Assembly: GCA_019217005.1 (NCBI GenBank)
Contig: JAHBNG010000140.1
Location: forward strand, 1 to 38,178
Direction: 5' to 3'
DNA length: 38,178 bases
DNA from: Chloroflexi bacterium TSY
GTDB lineage: Bacteria > Chloroflexota > Anaerolineae > Caldilineales > Caldilineaceae
Shown here piece after piece: positions 1 to 6,477 of this stretch. The notes beneath the pieces are model-generated. The model did not search any database. It saw only the letters and a list, made by a program, of their open reading frames with translations, and was not told the origin of the DNA. The first letter of the stretch is position 1. Each line of letters starts with the position of its first letter. Made by a program: the position numbers and the translations under genes.

Positions 1-525
1 CCATCGACGCTTTCGTGGCAAGGGACCCCTGACTCTTGGAACGGTCCTGCCAGCTTTACCGGGAACCCGGACCTACGCGTCACGGTTGAGGGCTACAATC
101 AGGATGTGGGTGTTGCAGCTGGCTTGGCCAAAGCTCTTGCTTATTGCAGCGCTGGCAAACGCCTCCATACAGGCTCTGAACATGCCGATGCTCGCAACGC
201 TGCAACAGACCTGATGAATCGGATGTGGTCCAAGCACCGTGATGATAAAGGCGTTAGCGTCACAGAGGCACGTGGCGATTACGCCCGCTTAGACGATCCG
301 GTTTACATTCCTGGCGGTTACAATGGCGTGATGGGCAATGGTGAGTCTATCAACAGCAGCAGCACATTCCTCAGCATCCGCTCCTTCTACACGAGTGATC
401 CCGCTTACGCGAATGTCCGTGCCGCCATCGATTCTGGCCAAGCACCAACGTTTAACTATCACCGCTTCTGGGCACAGGTTGAGATCGCATTGGCCTATGC
501 CGAGCTAGAGCGATTGTTTGATTAA
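1..525 (+). CDS. Glycoside hydrolase family 48 (cellobiohydrolase), C-terminal part
   Basis: This gene is open from the first base of the window, so its 5' part is missing; 174 C-terminal residues are visible. The sequence shows typical GH48 C-terminal signatures: a W-Q-G-x-P-D-S-W-N-G stretch with T-G-N-P-D-L near the start, an A-R-x-D-Y-x-R-x-D-D-P-V-Y-I-P block, T-F-L-S-I-R-S-F-Y, and the terminal Y-H-R-F-W-A-Q-V-E-I-A-L-A. GH48 enzymes are secreted inverting, processive cellulases that release cellobiose from cellulose chain ends. The catalytic acid lies nearer the N-terminus and cannot be checked. No cellulose-binding module follows the catalytic domain; the protein stops about where the fold ends, so any binding module would be N-terminal. 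The gene converges on the glycosyltransferase with an 8-bp gap and no obvious terminator. Confidence 0.9.
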   Translation, partial: PSTLSWQGTPDSWNGPASFTGNPDLRVTVEGYNQDVGVAAGLAKALAYCSAGKRLHTGSEHADARNAATDLMNRMWSKHRDDKGVSVTEARGDYARLDDPVYIPGGYNGVMGNGESINSSSTFLSIRSFYTSDPAYANVRAAIDSGQAPTFNYHRFWAQVEIALAYAELERLFD

Positions 526-533
526 TTGATGCT

Positions 534-1355
534 TTATAGTCCAAAGAACCGCAGCTTCAGCACCGCCATTGTGTATTCGCGGAAGATCGACCAGAATCCC
601 GTCTTGCTCTCTCCATGTCGACGGAGGACGTAGAAAACGGGAACTTCGAGGATTCTCCATTTTTTGCGCCACGCTAACAGAAGGAGGCGGATAAAGTAAT
701 CACCATATCCATAAAAGACTTGATCGAATTGTGGTTCAAGCTCAAACAAACGTTCGGTGCGAATGGCGAAGAAACCGCTCAAGTTATCCTGAATCTTGGT
801 CTGGAAGAGGATACGAATAAAGACGTTATAGAGAAAACTGGCCCAATAACGCGTTGCCTCTTCCATGCCACCATGCATGACAAAACGACTGCCAATGACT
901 AGATCATAGTAGCGCAAAAGCTCCACCATTTGAGGGATCATGGCAGGATCGTGGTTGAAATCGGTATCCATGACCACCAATGTTTGCCCTGATGCACGTT
1001 CCAACCCATCGCGAATGGAGTTGGCCAAACCGCGATTTTGCGTGCGGATACAGACTCGGACCACCCCATTCTGATGTAAGGGGCCAATGAGTTCTTTCGA
1101 GCTATTGGCTTCGTGGAGGGCCAGATCGTAGCGTTCTTCAACAATCTCTGCCGTTCCATCGGGACTGCTGTCGTCCATGACGAGTAGTTCAAAGCGAACG
1201 TCTGTCGGCACAAGCTCTTGGTTGATGGCGTCAATTAGATCACAGATATTGTCCCGTTCGTTGAATGTGGGCAGGATTACGGACACATCCATCCCCTGGA
1301 TAAATGTGTCAAGCTTAGAAGTTTCTTGATTTGGGTGTGAGGAAGGCTGATTCAT
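534..1355 (-). CDS. Family 2 glycosyltransferase, dolichyl-phosphate mannose synthase-like
   Basis: About 273 residues with a GT-A fold. The N-terminal block V-S-V-I-L-P-T-F-N-E-R-D-N-I is typical of GT2, followed by V-M-D-D-S-S-P-D-G-T (nucleotide binding) and V-M-D-T-D-F-N-H-D-P (the D-x-D-like metal site). The later G-S-R-F and N-L-S-G-F-F-A-I-R segments match polyprenyl-phosphate mannosyl/glucosyl transferases of the DPM1/GtrB type. There is no C-terminal membrane pair, so it resembles the soluble DPM1 form. The chosen ATG overlaps the TGA of the upstream aminotransferase (ATGA), which suggests translational coupling; a start 27 bases further upstream is possible. It probably transfers a sugar to a lipid carrier or to a surface glycan; the acceptor cannot be told. 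Confidence 0.85.
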   Translation of the reverse strand: MNQPSSHPNQETSKLDTFIQGMDVSVILPTFNERDNICDLIDAINQELVPTDVRFELLVMDDSSPDGTAEIVEERYDLALHEANSSKELIGPLHQNGVVRVCIRTQNRGLANSIRDGLERASGQTLVVMDTDFNHDPAMIPQMVELLRYYDLVIGSRFVMHGGMEEATRYWASFLYNVFIRILFQTKIQDNLSGFFAIRTERLFELEPQFDQVFYGYGDYFIRLLLLAWRKKWRILEVPVFYVLRRHGESKTGFWSIFREYTMAVLKLRFFGL

Positions 1356-2509
1356 TGTGCCAGTTCTCGCAATACGTCGCAAATATAGAGTACTTGCTCG
1401 TCGGTTAATGTGGGGGCGCTGGGCAAACTCAATCCACGAAGACCCAAGTCATGTGATACCGGACAAGGAGTCTCTGATCGATAGGGGGGAAGCGTGTCAA
1501 GGGCGTGGAAGAAGGGTCGACTATCGATGGCGCGTTCACGTAAGGCGACGATGAGTTCATCGCGTTTGAGAGGATATCGATCTTCCACGAGAATCGAATA
1601 CATCCAGTAGACGTTGGTACAATTGGCCCGCTCGACTGGGGTCTGGATACCCGGCAAGTGTGCCAGGTGTAGATCATAGAGCTGAGCGATTTGGCGTTTG
1701 CGTTGAATGAAGGATTCGGCCCGTTCGAGCTGGGCCACGCCAATGGCCGCTTGTAGATTTGTCATGCGATAGTTGAAGCCAATCTCATCATGCCAATAGC
1801 GTCGTTCGGGGCGCATGGCGTGGTCGCGCAGGTGGCGACAACGTTCCATGAGGGCATCGTCATTTGTCGTTAAGACGCCGCCTTCACCTGATGTAATAAT
1901 CTTATTCGCCATCAGGCTGAACGAGGCAATTTTGCTTAGACTGCCTGTGCGACGCCCATCATAGGATGCTCCATGAGATTGGGCGGCGTCTTCCAGGAGA
2001 AAGAGATGATGTAGATCGGCGATCTCCTCAAGTTCTGCCATCGGTGCAGGATGACCATAGAGGTGCACCGGGATAATGATTTTGGTTCTGGGTGACACTT
2101 TGCGTGCGACCTCTGTGGGATCTAGCGTCCAAGTCTCAAGGTCAACGTCTGCAAAGATTGGTGTTGCACCCGTATACTCAATCGCATTGGCCGTCGCAAC
2201 AAAGGTGAGCGCTGGCAGAATTACTTCGTCACCTGGACCAATCCCCAATGCATGAAGAGCGAGATGAAGCGAGACTGTCCCGTTACAGGTGACGATGGCA
2301 TGTTTGACGCCACAAAATTCAGCGAATCCTGTTTCAAAACGCTGACAATATTCACCGGCATAGGAGATCCAGCTGCTTCTCACTGCATCCAAGATATACT
2401 CCTCTTCGCGACCATCTAGCAAAGGTTCATAAGCAGGAATAAAATCGGGCGGACGCTCGGATGATTGTAATTCTTGATAGGGGAAAAGCGAAAGTAGTTT
2501 GGTCAACAT
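1352..2509 (-). CDS. DegT/DnrJ/EryC1/StrS aminotransferase, perosamine synthetase-like
   Basis: A 385-residue PLP enzyme of the sugar aminotransferase family. Visible features are G-T-V-S-L-H-L-A-L (phosphate binding), the T-F-V-A-T-A-N-A-I-x-Y-T-G-A-T-P-x-F-x-D-V-D block, E-D-A-A-Q-S-H-G-A, and N-K-I-I-T-S-G-E-G-G around residue 204 holding the lysine that forms the internal aldimine. The Y-N-Y-R-M-T-N-L-Q-A-A-I-G-type block follows (here F-N-Y-R-M-T-N-L). The N-terminal pattern is closest to GDP-perosamine synthetases, so it probably aminates a keto-deoxy nucleotide sugar for a surface glycan or glycolipid. It forms a two-gene operon with the downstream glycosyltransferase. No strong Shine-Dalgarno precedes the ATG. 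Confidence 0.88.
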   Translation of the reverse strand: MLTKLLSLFPYQELQSSERPPDFIPAYEPLLDGREEEYILDAVRSSWISYAGEYCQRFETGFAEFCGVKHAIVTCNGTVSLHLALHALGIGPGDEVILPALTFVATANAIEYTGATPIFADVDLETWTLDPTEVARKVSPRTKIIIPVHLYGHPAPMAELEEIADLHHLFLLEDAAQSHGASYDGRRTGSLSKIASFSLMANKIITSGEGGVLTTNDDALMERCRHLRDHAMRPERRYWHDEIGFNYRMTNLQAAIGVAQLERAESFIQRKRQIAQLYDLHLAHLPGIQTPVERANCTNVYWMYSILVEDRYPLKRDELIVALRERAIDSRPFFHALDTLPPYRSETPCPVSHDLGLRGLSLPSAPTLTDEQVLYICDVLRELAQ

Positions 2510-2739
2510 AGTTTGTATCGAGCCTCGATGCGGTGGCTGTTTGTTATATACCTATAGTTTGCTGCGGGGTATGGATATGGGCTGAGTATTGGGCTTGATT
2601 GAAAATTTGTTCGAGGCATCATAGCCGATTTGCTGTAGAAGACGAAATTTGGAAGTAGCGCGCGGAATCTGTGGAAAGATTATAGGACACAGATAAGAGT
2701 TAGGCACCTGTCGTTTTGTGTATAATGTGTAAAAATCCA

Positions 2740-2768
2740 TTGACATTAGCCGTTTTGTGTGCTACACT
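2740..2768 (+). promoter_or_regulatory. Probable sigma-70-type promoter for the T-box leader
   Basis: TTGACA (2740-2745) is followed after exactly 17 bases by TACACT (2763-2768), a consensus -35 and a four-of-six -10 box. It faces the T-box and the tRNA synthetase gene. The predicted start near 2775 would give an unusually long leader (about 870 nt to the start codon). Between 2510 and this promoter nothing gene-like was seen. Confidence 0.55.
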
Positions 2769-2792
2769 TACGGCTACGATTATAAAAGGCAG

Positions 2793-2891
2793 TCGTGGGT
2801 GACCGATAAATGGTGAATCATATCTGATATCAAGATGTTTGGGTTTCAAGCAGATGTCGATCAGACTTGGGCATTTATCATCAACCCACGA
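2793..2891 (+). other. Long two-step inverted repeat in the leader (possible structured RNA)
   Basis: TCGTGGGT (2793-2800) pairs with ACCCACGA (2884-2891), and GATAAATG (2805-2812) pairs with CATTTATC (2872-2879), giving two perfect 8-bp stems separated by a 4x4 internal loop. A weaker inner stem (GATATC with GATGTC) lies between them. It sits downstream of the TTGACA promoter and upstream of T-box Stem I. It is not part of the canonical T-box and I do not recognise it. Confidence 0.4.
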
Positions 2892-3020
2892 TACAAAAGG
2901 CAATGAAAGGGACAGATCATCTAGACCAGCCGTCGTATAGAGAGTGACGTATGTGGACGATTTTCCACATGCTGAAAGCGTCATCTACGGCCCTTGATGG
3001 TGACACCCTTGAGCCGATCA

Positions 3021-3298
3021 GTGAACAAGCCAGTAGCTGATTCCGGGAGCGCCCGTTATTGCGCAGCGGTTTGATTTTGTTCTACCAAAATGAACCGAGC
3101 AAGGCTTCTTGTGTGAACATTTAGGCCATTCCAGAAAAAAGATACCCCATTGAGACAGGTTCTTATCCCTGGAATGGCTTGGGCTTTTCCATCCGAATTG
3201 GGTACTTTATTTCTTGGAAAAGCCTTACCGAGAAGTGAATGGTGGTGGCACCACGATGCGGCTTAGGCCCTCGTCCTCCAATGGATGGGGGCTTTTTT
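3021..3298 (+). promoter_or_regulatory. T-box riboswitch, probably tRNA-Asn responsive
   Basis: All main T-box parts can be found. Stem I: AAGCC (3027-3031) with GGCTT (3103-3107), followed on the 5' side by the AGTA motif at 3032. Stem II: GCCATTCCAG (3125-3134) with CTGGAATGGC (3169-3178). Stem III: GGCTTTTCC (3182-3190) with GGAAAAGCC (3216-3224). Antiterminator: GG-[TGGCACC]-ACGA (3244-3256) with TCGT-CC (3271-3276), whose 7-nt bulge 3246-3252 has the canonical UGGN-ACC form. The UGGC would pair with a GCCA acceptor end, which fits tRNA-Asn (and tRNA-Asp) with discriminator G. The best specifier candidate is AAC (Asn) at 3093-3095. Binding of uncharged tRNA should favour the antiterminator and let transcription reach the synthetase gene. 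Confidence 0.88.
3267..3298 (+). terminator. Intrinsic terminator of the T-box
   Basis: A continuous 10-bp stem (3267-3276 with 3283-3292, including G-T pairs) closes a six-base loop and is followed by six T. Its 5' arm contains the TCGTCC that otherwise forms the 3' side of the antiterminator, so the two structures exclude each other as expected for a T-box. Confidence 0.88.
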
Positions 3299-3304
3299 AA
3301 TTGG

Positions 3305-3434
3305 TTCTATACTGAGCGAAGCCGAGAAAGTATTTGGACACGGATTGATTGGATTTTCAGGATTTTATCCGTGTGTATCTGTGAAAATCCGTGTCCTATT
3401 TCTAATCTCTTTCTAGACTTTACTGAGTATAGAA
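3305..3434. repeat. Large imperfect palindromic intergenic repeat
   Basis: Outer arms TTCTATACT (3305-3313) and AGTATAGAA (3426-3434) are perfect inverted repeats. The core runs from GGACACGGAT near 3337 to ATCCGTGTCC near 3395, with internal copies of GATTTTC / GAAAATC and ATCCGTGT. It sits between the T-box terminator and the leader mini-ORF, so it would be transcribed whenever the T-box reads through. The core type recurs with other arm sequences at 17489-17550 and 30835-30903. Confidence 0.7.
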
Positions 3435-3445
3435 AGGAATACTCT

Positions 3446-3496
3446 ATGGATGATGTTGACAATATGAATGATGATAGAAAGGATAGGAATTTGTAG
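3446..3496 (+). CDS. Candidate leader peptide, 16 aa, Asp/Asn-rich
   Basis: AAAGGA (3433-3438) stands seven bases before an ATG that opens a 16-codon frame: M-D-D-V-D-N-M-N-D-D-R-K-D-R-N-L. Six residues are Asp and three are Asn, so 9 of 16 codons are decoded by the two tRNAs that the downstream enzyme charges. Mutually exclusive hairpins follow. This is the arrangement expected of an attenuation leader, but no U-tract terminator follows and the run of GAT/AAT codons could be chance. What is seen is the frame and its Shine-Dalgarno; the regulatory role is inferred. Confidence 0.4.
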   Translation: MDDVDNMNDDRKDRNL

Positions 3497-3516
3497 GAAG
3501 ACGCTTTTCTTTTGGG

Positions 3517-3610
3517 CCTGCAGGGCGGACTTCCAGAACGTGGATTGCAGGTCCGAATGTAGAGATTTGTGTCACGAGTGGTTCTTTGCAATCTTGCAAC
3601 TCCATTCGTG
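3517..3610 (+). promoter_or_regulatory. Alternative hairpins between leader ORF and synthetase gene
   Basis: CCTGCA (3517-3522) can pair with TGCAGG (3546-3551), and CGGAC (3526-3530) with GTCCG (3551-3555). These cross, so only one can form unless a pseudoknot is made. A further hairpin pairs CACGAGTGG (3573-3581) with CCATTCGTG (3602-3610), topped by TTGCA/TGCAA around an ATCT loop. It ends 25 bases before the synthetase Shine-Dalgarno and lacks a T-tract, so it would affect translation or RNA stability rather than act as a terminator. Confidence 0.35.
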
Positions 3611-3649
3611 TGAATGCAAATCATCACACAAGACAAAAGGAAAAGCATT

Positions 3650-5011
3650 ATGCAAGTACAAACGACTCTTCAAACAGAACATCGTGTGCGAACAACCGAG
3701 ATCGCTCAACATATTGGCAAACAGGTCCAATTAAAGGGCTGGTTACAGTCGATTCGTCGTCTGGGGGGAATCAATTTTCTGATTCTGCGAGATGGCTGGG
3801 GAACGGTTCAAGCCGTTACTGAAGAAGAGCAGGATCTAGCCCCACTGCAGAGCGTAAACGGGCATACAGAGTGTCAACCCGAAACAGTCATTTACCTTGA
3901 AGGAGTTGTGGTTGAATCAAATCAGGCTCCTGGAGGATTCGAGTTACATCAACCGAGAATCGAGGTTGTTGCGCCGGTCGATGAACCACTACCTGTCCTG
4001 ATCAGCAAACGAGAAGTCAAAGCCAATTTGCCAAATTTGCTCGATCATGCCGTCACAGTGAATCGTCATCCACAGCGGCGCGCCATCTTCAGGCTGGCAT
4101 CAGTTGTAATGGCTGCATTTCGAGATTATTTGAACCGTCAACATTTTACAGAGATCCAATCGCCCAAGATCGTTGCCTCAGCGACAGAGAGCGGTGCAAA
4201 TGTTTTTGAGTTGGACTATTTTGGTTCGCCAGCTTATCTCGCGCAGAGTCCTCAATTTTATAAGCAGATCATGGTTGGGGTCTTTGAGCGAGTCTATGAA
4301 GTGGGTCCGGTTTTTCGGGCTGAACCCCATGACACAGTGCGTCATGTGAATGAGTATGTGAGTCTGGATGTGGAGTTTGGGTTTGTCGAAAATCACTTTA
4401 CAGTGCTGAGCATGTTGCGCAACGTTCTCGCACACATTTTCGGTGCCTTGGAAGAGTGTTGTGAGGCTGATCTACGCTTGGTAAATGCTGCCGTTCCGAC
4501 CATGCCAGAGGTTGTGCCACATATTCATTTCAGCGAAGCCAAAGAGTTGATCCATCAACTTTACAGCAGTGAGAAAGGCTATGTGGACGAGCGCAGTGAA
4601 CCGGACCTATCGCCTCAAGAAGAGCGTTGGCTCGGCGAATGGGCGCTGGCAGAACATGGCAGCGATTTTCTGGCCGTTACAGGGTATCCTATGAAGAAAC
4701 GTCCATTTTATACCTATGTCGATCCCGAACGGACGGACTATTCCTACTCTTTCGACTTGCTCTTCCGCGGAACGGAACTTGTGACTGGTGGCCAACGTCT
4801 ACACTTATATCAGGACTATCTTGCGGTGCTAAAAGCTGCAAATCTATCAACCGAACCATTCGAGAGTTATCTAGAAGCCTTCCGATATGGAATGCTACCC
4901 CACGGTGGATTTGCGATTGGTTTGGAACGATTGCTGATGCAGTTATTGAAGTTTCCAAACTTACGTCTGACGACACTGTTTCCGCGTAACATGAATCGAT
5001 TGACGCCGTAG
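3650..5011 (+). CDS. aspS: Aspartate--tRNA(Asp/Asn) ligase, archaeal/eukaryotic-type class IIb
   Basis: The 453-residue protein starts at the ATG behind AAGGA (3636-3640). Residues about 15-110 form the OB-fold anticodon-binding domain (Q-L-K-G-W-L-Q-S-I-R-R-L-G-G). The class II core follows: motif 1 region F-T-E-I-Q-S-P-K-I, then A-T-E-S-G-A-N-V-F and Y-L-A-Q-S-P-Q-F-Y-K-Q, motif 2 F-R-A-E-P-H-D-T-V-R-H-V-N-E-Y, T-G-G-Q-R-L-H, and motif 3 G-G-F-A-I-G-L-E-R-L. The motif 2 loop and short length match the archaeal-type AspRS rather than the ~590-aa bacterial AspRS or AsnRS. Such second AspRS enzymes in bacteria charge tRNA-Asn with Asp for later amidation by GatCAB. The Asn-type T-box fits that role, but non-discriminating use cannot be proven from sequence. 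Confidence 0.88.
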   Translation: MQVQTTLQTEHRVRTTEIAQHIGKQVQLKGWLQSIRRLGGINFLILRDGWGTVQAVTEEEQDLAPLQSVNGHTECQPETVIYLEGVVVESNQAPGGFELHQPRIEVVAPVDEPLPVLISKREVKANLPNLLDHAVTVNRHPQRRAIFRLASVVMAAFRDYLNRQHFTEIQSPKIVASATESGANVFELDYFGSPAYLAQSPQFYKQIMVGVFERVYEVGPVFRAEPHDTVRHVNEYVSLDVEFGFVENHFTVLSMLRNVLAHIFGALEECCEADLRLVNAAVPTMPEVVPHIHFSEAKELIHQLYSSEKGYVDERSEPDLSPQEERWLGEWALAEHGSDFLAVTGYPMKKRPFYTYVDPERTDYSYSFDLLFRGTELVTGGQRLHLYQDYLAVLKAANLSTEPFESYLEAFRYGMLPHGGFAIGLERLLMQLLKFPNLRLTTLFPRNMNRLTP

Positions 5012-5240
5012 GATAGTAGATGGTGGATAGTTGATCGTAAGATTTTGTCAATAAAGGGGTTTGTTTGATTGGACCAATCTTGTATTCGTGCATAGTGAAT
5101 GATGATATCCAAACCATTTTCGTAGGCTAGTATCACGTAACACGTGTGTCACATTTGTCAGGTAGTTGATGGCTATTTGTAGGGAAAGTTGAGCAAAATC
5201 GTGTTAACATAAACGCGTACACATACACATGTGGAACTCC

Positions 5241-5276
5241 GGGCTCAATGCTTTTGGGAAAACGAGCGTTGAGCCC
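5241..5276 (+). terminator. Strong hairpin before the Bax-inhibitor gene
   Basis: GGGCTCAATGCT (5241-5252) pairs with AGCGTTGAGCCC (5265-5276), 12 bp with one G-T pair, followed by AAATTTTG. It could be the terminator of the synthetase transcript, though the T-tract is poor, or an element in the 5' leader of the next gene, whose Shine-Dalgarno begins 27 bases later. The rest of 5012-5318 holds nothing gene-like. Confidence 0.45.
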
Positions 5277-5318
5277 AAATTTTGATTAATAGGATAATTT
5301 CCGAGGAGATTGAATACG

Positions 5319-6020
5319 ATGGCAGCAAATTTTGATATGCAACAAATGCCGGTAATCGGGATTGAACCTGATGCGCGTTCGCGTTTCATTATGCGAACCT
5401 ATTGGCATCTCTTTGGCGCAATACTAGGTTTTGCGGCGATTGAGGTTTTTCTGTTTAGTTCAGGCTTGGCGTATACAATTGCTCAAGCAATGTTGGGTGT
5501 CTCGTGGCTATTGGTGCTGGGTGGTTTTATCGTCGTCTCATGGCTGGCATCAAGAGCTGCGCATACAGCCCAGTCATCCATGACACAATATTTGGCGCTG
5601 GCAGGTTTTGTTGTTGCCGAAGCAATTATCTTTGTGCCCCTGCTTGTGATTGCTGAAGTCACCGCACCAGGCGTCATAGAGAGTGCTGCACTCGTTACGC
5701 TACTTGGCTTTGCGGGCTTGACAGGCGTGGCCTTTATCACGCGTAAGGATTTCTCGTTCTTGGGGAGCATGCTCTGGTGGGGTGGGATCGTGGCCCTCGT
5801 TTTGATTGTTGCAAGCATCATCTTTGGCTTTCAACTTGGTACATTCTTCTCTGTCGCAATGATCGCTTTAGCTGGTGGTGCTATCCTGTACGATACCTCC
5901 AACGTATTGCACCATTATCCTGAAGACAAGCATGTAGCGGCTGCATTGGAACTCTTTGCATCTGTGGCGTTGATGTTCTGGTATGTGCTGCAATTGTTGA
6001 TGTCGCTTTCGCGGGATTAG
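5319..6020 (+). CDS. Bax inhibitor-1 family (UPF0005/TMBIM) membrane protein
   Basis: A 233-residue protein with seven hydrophobic segments after a ~25-residue cytosolic N-terminus. The family signature F-I-T-R-K-D-F-S-F-L-G lies mid-protein, and the C-terminal part has A-I-L-Y-D-T-S-N-V and A-A-L-E-L-F-A-S-V-A-L-M-F-W-Y-V-L-Q-L-L. The conserved Asp of Y-D-T-S and acidic residues in the last helices are those linked to pH-dependent calcium leak in the bacterial homologue YetJ. The start is the ATG behind GGAGA (5304-5308); a TTG nine bases upstream is less likely. It appears monocistronic: a structured leader precedes it and a strong terminator follows. Its role in this organism is unknown. 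Confidence 0.9.
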   Translation: MAANFDMQQMPVIGIEPDARSRFIMRTYWHLFGAILGFAAIEVFLFSSGLAYTIAQAMLGVSWLLVLGGFIVVSWLASRAAHTAQSSMTQYLALAGFVVAEAIIFVPLLVIAEVTAPGVIESAALVTLLGFAGLTGVAFITRKDFSFLGSMLWWGGIVALVLIVASIIFGFQLGTFFSVAMIALAGGAILYDTSNVLHHYPEDKHVAAALELFASVALMFWYVLQLLMSLSRD

Positions 6021-6162
6021 GGTTTTGGGTATTCGTTCATTTGTCCTAGCACAGTAAGGCGTAAATACCGATACAGTTAGCTGTAGCTTGTCCATTCTGG
6101 ACGGGGTCGATAGAGTGTCCCTTCGGTTTCAAGAGAAGCTAACATTCGTAATAAAATGTAAA

Positions 6163-6216
6163 AGCAAGTAGGTTCGCTCGTTGTAGAAGCATAAGCGAAC
6201 TTGCTTGCTTTTTTGT
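6163..6216 (+). terminator. Intrinsic terminator downstream of the Bax-inhibitor gene
   Basis: A 16-bp stem (6163-6178 with 6194-6209, two G-T pairs) is followed by a run of T. It ends transcription after the membrane protein gene. The remaining sequence up to 6477 has no gene or convincing promoter that I can see. Confidence 0.85.
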
Positions 6217-6477
6217 TATCCAGTCGTCTTGTCATGTTCTACCCAACTGAAAACGGTCAAATTTGCTTTAAATCTATGACGGTACATGGATAATTTACCG
6301 ATGGCGAGCAATTTGAGAGATTATTGTGACAAAGCCGTCATGAAAGCTACTGCTGATTAATGTTAAACTTGATTGACTCATCTTCCCAGTGACCGAATGA
6401 TTTTGATCCGAACGTATGTAAGACCATTTGAGCTTTGTCAAGATTGGTGCTTCCTATAAGAAGTGAGGAGAAACATT

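Noticed and set aside
2700..2984. Minus-strand open frame of 94 codons in the T-box leader
   Set aside because: It has no ribosome-binding site, its composition is not protein-like, and it runs through the promoter and the inverted repeat at 2793-2891.
3573..3610. Hairpin before the synthetase gene as a second intrinsic terminator
   Set aside because: It is stable but has no T-tract after it; listed only as a possible post-transcriptional element.
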